In this document: in pieces, positions 1 to 6,134 of the stretch
How the letters are laid out: every line of letters begins with the position of its first letter
Position numbering within the stretch: position 1 is the first letter of the stretch
Source: an uncultured Candidatus Udaeobacter sp.
Lineage (GTDB): Bacteria > Verrucomicrobiota > Verrucomicrobiia > Chthoniobacterales > UBA10450
NCBI GenBank assembly: GCA_955652245.1
Contig: CATPAV010000155.1
Coordinates: 1 to 6,817, forward strand
Length of the DNA stretch: 6,817 nt
Reading direction: 5' to 3'
Notes under the pieces: model-generated
Seen by the model: the letters and a program-made list of their open reading frames with translations, nothing else
Databases searched by the model: none
What the model was told of the DNA's origin: nothing
Program-made: the position numbers and the translations under genes

Positions 1-505
1 GAGTTCTGTCCTGATATTTCCGACTGTGCTGGAAAAACATTCGGCCGTTGCTGGGCCGAAAATAAGTTATGAACCCACTGCCGATATTTTCTTTGAACAC
101 CTCAGCGCGCGCTTTGCTCATCTGGCGCAGATTTGCATAACGGGGAAAGACGATTCGCTCGTTTTCCGGTAATGGTTCTTGCCAGGCAAAGTGGCGCGAA
201 ACGGCACGAATGCGGGCCGCAAGTTGGTTGTCATCCAACGGCGCGCCGGGCGGATCGAACCGTGCGAATTTACGGAATTGCATCACGGTGCGTGTCATGA
301 CAAAACAGCGGCGAGTATATTTGTTAGCGGGATCGTTGCTTGTCGATCTTGCACGCAGAAAGGGAACCCCGTTCTTGTACTTCAGCACGGTGGCGTTTTG
401 GAACGCCAATGTGTCGCGATCAAAACGGAAGCCGGACCCTGCCGCGCTCCTCGCTACCAGAGCTACAGCGATAAAAATGCCAACCCGACAAACCCCCGTA
501 AGCAT
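1..505 (-). CDS. Secreted protein of unknown family, C-terminus missing (runs off left edge)
   Basis: An open frame runs leftward from an ATG at 505 to the window edge with no stop, giving 168 codons so far. The N-terminus looks like a signal peptide: an Arg at residue 7, a hydrophobic core GIFIAVALVA (9-18), then a small-residue cleavage region RSAAG, cut probably near residue 22. The mature part begins GFRFDRDTLAFQNATV and contains a basic stretch YTRRCFVMTRTVMQFRKFARF (split: YTRRCFVM, then TRTVMQFRKFARF) at about 64-84, and later FITYFRP. I do not recognise the family, and no catalytic motif is obvious. It starts 22 bp after the accA stop in the same direction, so it is probably in one transcript with accA. 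An in-frame GTG at 526, one base past that stop, would add seven residues and is an alternative start; neither start has a Shine-Dalgarno. Reality of the gene is supported by length, signal peptide and tight spacing; function is unknown. Confidence 0.78.
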   Translation of the reverse strand, partial: MLTGVCRVGIFIAVALVARSAAGSGFRFDRDTLAFQNATVLKYKNGVPFLRARSTSNDPANKYTRRCFVMTRTVMQFRKFARFDPPGAPLDDNQLAARIRAVSRHFAWQEPLPENERIVFPRYANLRQMSKARAEVFKENIGSGFITYFRPSNGRMFFQHSRKYQDRT

Positions 506-527
506 GCGATAATTTCCGTGACTCACA

Positions 528-1514
528 TCAAGACCGCGACGAACCTGTCGCGGGCTTGCCCCCTGCGAACGTTCCGAGCCGGCGAAATTTCTCGTAGCGC
601 TCTTTTAACAGTTGGTTGATGGGAACCTCAGAAGTGCGGTGCAGGTTGCGGCGCAACGCGGCGCCGAGATTTGCCGCGACCGAATCGTAGTCTCGATGCG
701 CACCGCCTTCTGGTTCGGGGATAATTTCGTCCACCACTTCGAGCTTCAACAAATCCTGCGCGGTTAGCTTTAGCGCTTCCGCCGCTTCGGCGGCATGACG
801 ACGATCTCTCCACAAAATGGCGGAACACGCTTCCGGACTGATCACCGAGTAGTAAGCGTTCTCGAGGATCAACACGCAATCTGCCACGCCGATGCCGAGC
901 GCGCCGCCGGATCCACCCTCGCCAACAACAGCGGCGATAATAGGCACGCGCAGGCTCATCATTTCGCGAAGGTTTACCGCGATTGCTTCGGAAATGTGGC
1001 GTTCCTCCGATCCAATCCCCGGAAATGCGCCAGGTGTATCGATCAATGAAATCACAGGCATGCCGAATTTTTCGCCCAGCCGCATCAAGCGCAGCGCTTT
1101 CCGGTAACCTTCCGGATGGGCGCACCCGAAATTGCGCATCACGTTTTCCTTCGTGTTGCGCCCTTTTTGGTGAGTTATAACAATACAGCGCTGCGGGCCG
1201 AGCATCGCAAAACCGCTCGGCATGGCTTTGTCATCGGCGAAGCGACGATCCCCATGCAGTTCAACCCAGTTTGTAAAACATCGGTCGATGTAATCGAGGG
1301 CGAACGGCCGCTGCACATGCCGCGCGATTTGGACGCGCTGCCAGGCGGTCAGGTTACCGTATATCTGGCGCCGAGTTTCTTGCAGCTTTTCCTCAAGCGT
1401 CTTAACCGCCGGATCAAGATTGACATCGTGCTCGTCAGAATGAGCTTTCAAATCTTGCAAGCGCCGTTGCAGTTCAAAGATCGGTTTTTCAAAATCGAGC
1501 GATTGAATCTCCAT
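528..1514 (-). CDS. accA: Acetyl-CoA carboxylase, carboxyltransferase subunit alpha
   Basis: AccA pairs with AccD to transfer the carboxyl group from carboxy-biotin on AccB to acetyl-CoA, making malonyl-CoA for fatty-acid synthesis in the cytoplasm. The 328-residue product matches the family throughout. It has an N-terminal LDFEKPI and helical region (6-60), AWQRVQIARHVQRP (57-70), LDYI, ELHGDRRFADDKA (85-97), HQKGRNTKE (115-123), RNFGCAHPEGYRKALRLM (127-144), IDTPGAFPGIGSEER (158-172), the glycine-rich oxyanion/CoA-site motif GEGGSGGALGIG (198-209), YYSVISPE, and a late IIPEPEGGAHRD. Length is close to the E. coli enzyme (319). The ATG at 1514 is chosen because it places DFEKPI six residues in, as in known AccA. 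A TTG at 1529 would add five residues without family support. No Shine-Dalgarno precedes the start. accD and accBC are not in the window, so the partner is encoded elsewhere. The secreted-protein gene follows after 22 bp. Confidence 0.97.
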   Translation of the reverse strand: MEIQSLDFEKPIFELQRRLQDLKAHSDEHDVNLDPAVKTLEEKLQETRRQIYGNLTAWQRVQIARHVQRPFALDYIDRCFTNWVELHGDRRFADDKAMPSGFAMLGPQRCIVITHQKGRNTKENVMRNFGCAHPEGYRKALRLMRLGEKFGMPVISLIDTPGAFPGIGSEERHISEAIAVNLREMMSLRVPIIAAVVGEGGSGGALGIGVADCVLILENAYYSVISPEACSAILWRDRRHAAEAAEALKLTAQDLLKLEVVDEIIPEPEGGAHRDYDSVAANLGAALRRNLHRTSEVPINQLLKERYEKFRRLGTFAGGKPATGSSRS

Positions 1515-1610
1515 GAATGAAATTTGCAAAGTTAAAAAAGTTAGAAAGCCATAAAGTCGTCGCGTTTCAAGGTTGTAACCATTGTAACTCTTTTAACTTC
1601 ATAACGATTG
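1515..1610 (-). promoter_or_regulatory. AT-rich leader of accA with phased TTGTAAC repeats
   Basis: This 96-bp gap between the LysM gene stop and the accA start is much more AT-rich than its flanks. Read on the plus strand it has TTGTAAC at 1573-1579 and again at 1583-1589, exactly 10 bp apart, then TTTTAAC at 1591-1597. A run of A follows near 1534-1539. On the minus strand a weak sigma70-like pair can be drawn: GTTACA (1579-1574), a 17-bp spacer, CTTTAT (1556-1551). The -10 match is poor. The gap is a plausible place for an accA promoter or operator, but no specific regulator can be named. Confidence 0.3.
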
Positions 1611-2450
1611 TCAGTCGATAATGGTGACAGGCGTCCGGTTCTTTACAAGACTGCTTAGCTCTTCGGCATCGGAAGCAGCGAGGCCAAGGCCGAGTGGCGG
1701 CGGTGGCTGAGTGATATTGGGATGCGCCGAATCAGCGACCGAGTAAAGCGTGTAAGCCGGTGTGCTCAGACGGACCCAGCGAATGCTGCCAATGTAATCT
1801 TTGCTGCCGAGTCCAATGCGTTTTCCATCTTTCCAAGCCATCGTCTCCGCAACTTTCGCAGTGACTTTCGACGGCTGTTTAGGTGGCAACTTCGCTTCAC
1901 GCACATGATACTGCTTGAAAAAAGTGCCGTGATTAAGGAGCACGACCACATTGGCCTTTCGTTGAATCACAATTGAGAAATCCGGATGGGAAATGAGCAA
2001 ATGCTCGCCGATGTGCAGCATCGTGCCGCTCAAATTATTCATCCGCATGATGAGCTCGGGCGTCGTCTTCAGTTTCCTTGCAATCTTTGCCAGGACGTCT
2101 CCGGACTTCACCACATAATCAGTTTTTTCCGGCGAAGGATAACGCGAGAGGAAGATGTCGATGTTCACTTCGCCGAGCAAATCCTTGGCCTCTTCCAAAT
2201 GCAGACCGCCGGGATATTTCTGGATAAAGGCGGTGAGCGCGTCGCGAGCTTCAGTCAGTTTGCCGTCCTGTCGCAGTTTCGCCGCGGCCTGAAATTCGGG
2301 AAGGCTGATATCTGGGGTGGGCGCCGCAGTAATTTCTCCGCGCTGCTCCTTTTTCACAGCGATCTCTTCTTTAAAAACAAGGTTATAACTAAAGAATGCG
2401 GCGCCGCCGAAGATGATCAGTGCCAGCAGTAGAACGAGGAACCACTTCAT
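1611..2450 (-). CDS. Membrane-anchored TPR-like/LysM protein with degenerate L,D-transpeptidase-like C-terminus
   Basis: The 279-residue product has an N-terminal signal anchor (WFLVLLLALIIFGGAAFF, 3-20). A TPR-like helical hairpin follows at about 50-100 (AAKLRQDGKLTEARDALTAF), then a LysM domain at 111-154 (DYVVKSGDVLAKIARKLKTT, with IMRMNNL and IGEHLLI). LysM domains bind peptidoglycan glycan strands, so the protein probably sits in the inner membrane facing the cell wall. The last 120 residues follow the layout of a YkuD L,D-transpeptidase: IVIQRKANVVVLLNHGTFFKQYHV at the start (split: IVIQRKANVVVLL, NHGTFFKQYHV), IRWVRL in the middle, and a closing VKNRTPVTI. The catalytic HxG and SHGCxR motifs are absent and the whole protein has no cysteine. 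A structural or wall-sensing role is therefore likelier than catalysis. The ATG at 2450 puts the anchor at the N-terminus; a TTG at 2510 would add 20 implausible residues. No clear Shine-Dalgarno is present. Confidence 0.85.
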   Translation of the reverse strand: MKWFLVLLLALIIFGGAAFFSYNLVFKEEIAVKKEQRGEITAAPTPDISLPEFQAAAKLRQDGKLTEARDALTAFIQKYPGGLHLEEAKDLLGEVNIDIFLSRYPSPEKTDYVVKSGDVLAKIARKLKTTPELIMRMNNLSGTMLHIGEHLLISHPDFSIVIQRKANVVVLLNHGTFFKQYHVREAKLPPKQPSKVTAKVAETMAWKDGKRIGLGSKDYIGSIRWVRLSTPAYTLYSVADSAHPNITQPPPPLGLGLAASDAEELSSLVKNRTPVTIID

Positions 2451-2616
2451 GGATAGCAGAGGAAGATTCTGGATCCGAGCGGAGCGCAGGCGACGTTCCG
2501 AACAAAGCAAGACCAGCGCGAACGGGAGGCTCTCATGACTTGAGGCAATCGATAGTCCATCAAAAGAGAAATCGCGCGCGCGGAATCAATCGCGCCGGTT
2601 AACCAGAGCCGATCGC
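2451..2616. other. Intergenic region, no gene recognised
   Basis: This 166-bp gap lies between the DUF2007-like gene stop and the LysM gene start. It holds an 8-bp palindrome GGTTAACC (2598-2605) and two copies of AATCGCGC (2570-2577 and 2588-2595). A GC-rich stretch reads CCGAGCGGAGCGCAGGCG near 2475-2492. I see no convincing promoter, terminator stem with T-tract, or short gene. It is long enough to carry the LysM gene's own promoter. Confidence 0.4.
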
Positions 2617-3075
2617 CTACGAACTCTCTTTGCCCGATTCAAGTCCAGGAAACAAGAGATGCCAGAGCCGCCCCAGTGTGCGCTCCTCCTGGTTACTCCA
2701 CGTAAAGTGGCAATCCTGACAATAAAATTCTTTCGGAATAATTTTCATCGCGCAAAGAACACCAACAAGCGCCGGGGTGATGAATTTACGGGTCATCTGC
2801 GGATATTCGATGTTCGAAGAGCCGCACTGCGGACAGCGAATCAGCGCAACAGCGATGTCCGGATCGGTAGCTTCCCACTCGACCATCAGACTTTGTGCTC
2901 TTTCGAAATCATTATCCTCCACCATCACTTTTGCGTTCGCCTGGGGGCGAGACATGAATCCGACCTGCTGCAAAGGGGCTTCGTTGTGAACATCGGCCTT
3001 CAATCCTGCGTCCTGAAAGCGCCGTTTCAGCTGCCTCGCTTTTGCCGGTTCGTTAAACGTGGCGATGGTCACCAT
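2617..3075 (-). CDS. DUF2007-like protein with C-terminal zinc-ribbon-like cysteine pairs
   Basis: The 152-residue product begins VTIATFNEPAKARQLKRRF, continues with GLKADVHNE and VMVEDNDFERAQSLM, and has the beta-alpha-beta-like pattern of DUF2007 'putative signal transducing protein' domains (about 1-70). Those domains are small, ACT-like, and have no established reaction. The C-terminal half carries two CxxC pairs, C81-P-Q-C84 and C119-Q-D-C122, which could bind one zinc. Between them is a hydrophobic stretch FITPALVGVLCAMKIIP (98-114), possibly a buried strand or a membrane-associated hairpin. The ATG at 3075 is chosen because the domain starts there, with a weak AAGAGA upstream; a TTG at 3117 would add 14 basic residues. 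It lies 49 bp downstream of the DUF420 gene on the same strand, so co-transcription is likely. Family assignment is from pattern recognition and function is unknown. Confidence 0.75.
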   Translation of the reverse strand: MVTIATFNEPAKARQLKRRFQDAGLKADVHNEAPLQQVGFMSRPQANAKVMVEDNDFERAQSLMVEWEATDPDIAVALIRCPQCGSSNIEYPQMTRKFITPALVGVLCAMKIIPKEFYCQDCHFTWSNQEERTLGRLWHLLFPGLESGKESS

Positions 3076-3124
3076 AAATTTCTCTTGTCTGCGCGACAGC
3101 GCGCGTCCTCTGATCAAACATCAA

Positions 3125-3574
3125 CTAATGGGGGAGTGCAAGATTTGGCGGAGGAAACCATTTGTAGAGCATCAAATACACCAGCACCCCTGTCACTGAG
3201 ACATAGAGCCAGATTGGGATCGTCCAGCGCGCGATGCGCCGATGGCGGTCCCAGCGGCGGCGAAACGCCGGAATGAGGGTCAAAATCACCAAGGGCAACG
3301 TCACGAAGGCGAGCAGGACGTGCGAAATCAACATTGCGAAATAGAGCGGACGCACCATCCCTTGCGCTGTGAAATGCGTCGATTTTTCGCCGACGTGCAC
3401 GTGATAAACGATGTACCCGACCAGAAAAAATGTGGATGCAATCACCGCCGTGATCATGCAGGCCATGTGGCGGCGCCACGCGCCGTGCCGGATCAAGTAC
3501 CAGCCTGTTGAGATGAAAACGGTGCTGATGAAATTGAGCGATGCGTTGATCGCTGGCAGATCGGAAATTGTCAT
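3125..3574 (-). CDS. DUF420 family four-TM membrane protein (YozB/CtaM-like)
   Basis: The 149-residue product has about four membrane segments (roughly 11-28, 39-60, 76-103 and 117-137). It shows the hallmark DUF420 sequence: LPAINASLNFIS near the N-terminus, RRHMACM, VGYIVYHVHVG, VRPLYFAMLISHVLLA, RHRRIARWTIPIWLYVSVTG (110-129) and VYLMLY. Histidines 36, 58, 85 and 111 sit in the positions I recall as conserved in the family and could bind metal or heme. DUF420 genes often lie beside SCO1 and cytochrome c oxidase genes, and the Firmicute members YozB/CtaM have been linked to oxidase function; I cite both from memory. No oxidase gene is in this window, so that role is only an inference. The ATG at 3574 begins directly before the family's N-terminus; no Shine-Dalgarno is seen. 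A candidate promoter lies at 3613-3641, and the gene is divergent from the AsmA-like gene. Confidence 0.88.
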   Translation of the reverse strand: MTISDLPAINASLNFISTVFISTGWYLIRHGAWRRHMACMITAVIASTFFLVGYIVYHVHVGEKSTHFTAQGMVRPLYFAMLISHVLLAFVTLPLVILTLIPAFRRRWDRHRRIARWTIPIWLYVSVTGVLVYLMLYKWFPPPNLALPH

Positions 3575-3584
3575 GGAAATGTAG

Positions 3585-3652
3585 AAGCGTAAACCGATGA
3601 AGCGTTACATCAATAATCGCTGCAACGCTTGAACCCTTCAACGCTTTCAACG
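3585..3652. repeat. Cluster of AACGCTT/AAGCGTT motifs in the divergent intergenic region
   Basis: The 83-bp gap between two divergent genes contains AAGCGTA (3585-3591), AAGCGTT (3600-3606), AACGCTT (3624-3630) and AACGCTT (3640-3646). The second and third form a perfect 7-bp inverted repeat with 17 bp between the arms. TTCAACG also occurs twice with a 9-bp period (3637-3643 and 3646-3652). This could be an operator with several half-sites or the remnant of a short tandem repeat. Confidence 0.5.
3613..3641 (-). promoter_or_regulatory. Candidate sigma70-type promoter for the DUF420 gene
   Basis: On the minus strand TTGAAG (3641-3636) is followed by a 17-bp spacer and GATTAT (3618-3613). Each hexamer matches consensus at four of six positions. 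Transcription would start about 30 bp upstream of the DUF420 ATG. The site overlaps the AACGCTT motif cluster, so a repressor or activator binding there could control it. Support is by pattern only. Confidence 0.35.
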
Positions 3653-3657
3653 AGCTG

Positions 3658-6045
3658 ATGCCACCCATTCTCGAACCGCCGAAGCCTATCGCCCCAAAGC
3701 GAGGTGGACGATCGACTTTGGCGCGTCGCGTCACCGCAATCGTAACGCGTTTGATAATACTCGTCGCGATTGTGATCTTCGGCAGCACCGGCTGGTATCT
3801 GGCAAAGCGAGGCTTTGGCCGACAGTGGCGATACCGCGTAGTCGAAGAATTGCACAAGCGCGGCGTCGAAGCTTCTGTCGGCCGGTTAACACTCGATCCG
3901 TTCCGCGGTCTGGTCGCGAAGAATGTGCGCATCTTCGATTACAAGAACCGTGAAAATACCATCGTTTTGATCAGCGAAATCTCCCTCGATATTAATTACG
4001 CCGCGCTCATCCACCATGAGCCGTTCCTCAACGCGCTCGACGTGCGTAATGCGCAAATCACGCTGCCACTCACAGGCGTTGGGGGGAATACCGGTAAGGC
4101 GCAGCTCAAAGATTTCCGCGCCCACGTCTATTTTCCGCCTGAACAAATTTACGTCAGCCAAGCCGAGGGAACTTTTTGCGGAATACGGATTTCAGCGACT
4201 GGACAATTGATTAAGCGAGCCAATTACCAGCCATCACCGCCGCTTTCCCAGGAAGAGTGGCAAAAACGACTGTCGATCTTGCGACGGGTTGTGAGCGAAC
4301 TGCAAAAGTTTAGCTTTCCGGTCGCGTCTCCCTGGATGCAGGTAAAATTCAGCGGTGACGTCGCAGAGATCGAGGATGCACGAGTGGAGGCGACGCTGCG
4401 CGGCGATGTCTCCCAACGAGGCAATTACGAAATACGAAACCTGTCTGCCGCGGCCGAATGGCGCGACCACCGCCTGACGATCACGCACTGCGAATGGAAT
4501 GATGCCCTGGGCAGTTTTGCAGGCCGCGCCAATTGGAGTCGACAAGACAATCGCGCCGATTTCCAAATCCGCAGCAGCATTGATCTAAAAGCTTTCCTCG
4601 ATGCGTTCGGATTCCCAGGTCCGTTCGCAGACGTGGCATTCTACTCCCCCCCTTTGATCGAAATCTCTGGTGGAGCAAACTTCGGAGAGGATCGGCTTCG
4701 TCCAGCGATCATAGGTCACGCCACTCTCGGCAAATTTGCTTACAGAACGGTGCCGTTCTCCGATTTTATGGCCGATTTTTCCTGGGATGGTGAACGCGCG
4801 TTACTCCGCGATGTGCGCCTCCGGCATCAATCCGGCCAGCTCAGGGCCGATCTTTTCGATGCCCCAAATGATTTTCGTTTAAATATCGAAAGCACAATCG
4901 CTCCAAGCGCAGTGTACGCCCTCGCCTCTCCTGATCTGGATGAATTTCTCCGGGACTGGGCGTGGCAGCGTCCGCCTACGATTCATCTTGCGATCCAGGG
5001 TTCCGACCATCATCCAGAGAATTGGCGAGGCGATGGAAATGTGGCGTTCGAGCGAACTCGATTTCGCGGTGTCTGGATGAACAGCGGAAATACCAGTCTC
5101 CATTTCGCCGACGGCGCCATCACTTGCGACAGTTTCCGGGTAGTGCGCGACGAAGGGATCGGCGCCGGCTCTTTCACCTATGATTTTAAAAAACATGAGG
5201 TGCGTGTCTCAAATATCAAAAGCAACCTGCATCCGGCCGAGGCGATTTTTTGGATCGATCCCAAGATTTGGAAGACCGTTGCGCCTTACAAGTTTCGCCG
5301 CCCCCCCACCGTTACCGCCAATGGCGTATATCAATTTCGCGGCGGCAAGAACACACATCTCGAGGTCACGGTCGATGGCGGCAACGGAATGGATTATGAC
5401 TTTCTTGGAAAGACGTTGCCCTTTGATCGCGTCTCCGGGCGATTACTCTTCACCAACGATCGGTTGCAAATTGTCGATCTTCGTGGCGCACTTCTCGCCG
5501 GCACGGTGCGCGGAAACGCCGATATCTCGCTGGCCAAAAATGATCCGCACTATCGAGCAAATATTTCCGTAGGCGAAATCGATTTCCCGCGTCTGACCGA
5601 TTTGTACTACAACTACAAGACGGCGCACGGTCAGCTCAGCGGTTCGTACGATTTCACCGGCCTCGGTAGCGATGCGCGCACCATGCGTGGTCGCGGAAAA
5701 GTGGAAGTGACCAACGGCGATGTATTTGCGATCCCTATTTTTGGTCCGCTCTCAGGAATTCTGAACCACATTGTCCCTGGCAGCGGGTACAGCATCGCGC
5801 ATAAAGCCGGCGCCAACGTTCAGATCAACGAGGGTGTTATTCATACCGACGATTTCGAAACTGTCGGCATGCTCTTCAGTATGCTTGGCCATGGCGATAT
5901 TCATTTCCTCGACGACAAACTCGATTTTAATTTGCGGCTGAACATGAAGGGACCGGGCGTGCTGCTAACGCCGGTATATAAGCTTTTCGAATACACCGGT
6001 GAAGGAAGCTTGAAGAAACCCGACTGGCACCCAAAACGGTTCTAG
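3658..6045 (+). CDS. AsmA-like inner-membrane protein with large periplasmic region
   Basis: The 795-residue product has a proline- and lysine-rich cytoplasmic N-terminus (1-27), one membrane segment (IVTRLIILVAIVIFGSTGWYL, split IVTRLIILVAI and VIFGSTGWYL; 28-48), and a long beta-rich remainder. Right after the membrane segment comes the usual AsmA-type opening, GVEASVGRLTLDPFRGLVAKN. The last 120 residues fit the AsmA-like C-terminal region: GRGKVEVTNGDVFAIPIFGP, then an INEGVIHTDDF-type strand, then GHGDIHFLDDKLDFNLRL. AsmA/TamB/YhdP relatives are thought to form long hydrophobic grooves that move phospholipids between the inner and outer membranes. That function, with the protein anchored in the inner membrane and spanning the periplasm, is inferred for this one. 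The middle (about 130-560) is diverged and I cannot subdivide it. The ATG at 3658 gives a sensible topology; only a GAG lies just before it. Divergent from the DUF420 gene, it is followed by nfo after 80 bp. Confidence 0.85.
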   Translation: MPPILEPPKPIAPKRGGRSTLARRVTAIVTRLIILVAIVIFGSTGWYLAKRGFGRQWRYRVVEELHKRGVEASVGRLTLDPFRGLVAKNVRIFDYKNRENTIVLISEISLDINYAALIHHEPFLNALDVRNAQITLPLTGVGGNTGKAQLKDFRAHVYFPPEQIYVSQAEGTFCGIRISATGQLIKRANYQPSPPLSQEEWQKRLSILRRVVSELQKFSFPVASPWMQVKFSGDVAEIEDARVEATLRGDVSQRGNYEIRNLSAAAEWRDHRLTITHCEWNDALGSFAGRANWSRQDNRADFQIRSSIDLKAFLDAFGFPGPFADVAFYSPPLIEISGGANFGEDRLRPAIIGHATLGKFAYRTVPFSDFMADFSWDGERALLRDVRLRHQSGQLRADLFDAPNDFRLNIESTIAPSAVYALASPDLDEFLRDWAWQRPPTIHLAIQGSDHHPENWRGDGNVAFERTRFRGVWMNSGNTSLHFADGAITCDSFRVVRDEGIGAGSFTYDFKKHEVRVSNIKSNLHPAEAIFWIDPKIWKTVAPYKFRRPPTVTANGVYQFRGGKNTHLEVTVDGGNGMDYDFLGKTLPFDRVSGRLLFTNDRLQIVDLRGALLAGTVRGNADISLAKNDPHYRANISVGEIDFPRLTDLYYNYKTAHGQLSGSYDFTGLGSDARTMRGRGKVEVTNGDVFAIPIFGPLSGILNHIVPGSGYSIAHKAGANVQINEGVIHTDDFETVGMLFSMLGHGDIHFLDDKLDFNLRLNMKGPGVLLTPVYKLFEYTGEGSLKKPDWHPKRF

Positions 6046-6046
6046 C

Positions 6047-6134
6047 CTTTGTCATTCCGAGCGAGGTCGAGGAATCTCTTACTTTTCAGAAATTGACAAC
6101 GAGAGATGTCTCGACTCCGCTCGACATGACAAAG
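6047..6134. repeat. Imperfect inverted repeat, likely an interspersed REP-like element
   Basis: The left arm (6047-6078, beginning CTTTGTCATTCCGAGCG) and right arm (6103-6134, ending CTCGACATGACAAAG) are reverse complements at 26 of 32 positions, around a 24-nt loop. Mismatches come in adjacent pairs, typical of old stem elements that diverged arm by arm. I recognise the sequence as a common dispersed intergenic repeat type in soil bacterial genomes, whose reading frames produce spurious peptides like HVERSRDIS and RFLDLARNDK. It starts two bases after the AsmA-like stop, so it could end or attenuate transcription. There is no T-tract directly after it. The right arm runs into nfo. Confidence 0.8.

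Noticed and set aside
179..619. Plus-strand open frame of 146 codons
   Set aside because: It is antisense to the signal-peptide gene and the accA 3' end, and the peptide has no domain-like pattern.
2470..2500. Possible second, decayed copy of the 6047-6134 repeat
   Set aside because: Only short matches such as CTCCGCTCG (minus strand) are shared; there are no paired arms or flanking GTCAT/ATGAC ends.
2451..2510. TTG-initiated 20-residue extension of the LysM protein
   Set aside because: It would put a basic, non-hydrophobic stretch ahead of a clean N-terminal signal anchor that begins at the ATG at 2450.
3091..3106. GC-rich small hairpin (GCGCG...CGCGC) between the DUF420 and DUF2007-like genes as a terminator
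   Set aside because: The stem is very short and no T-tract follows on the minus strand; it is probably chance in GC-rich DNA.
3114..3932. Minus-strand open frame of 272 codons across the divergent region
   Set aside because: It overlaps DUF420 in another frame and the start of the AsmA-like gene antisense, and its peptide is Arg/His-rich shadow sequence.
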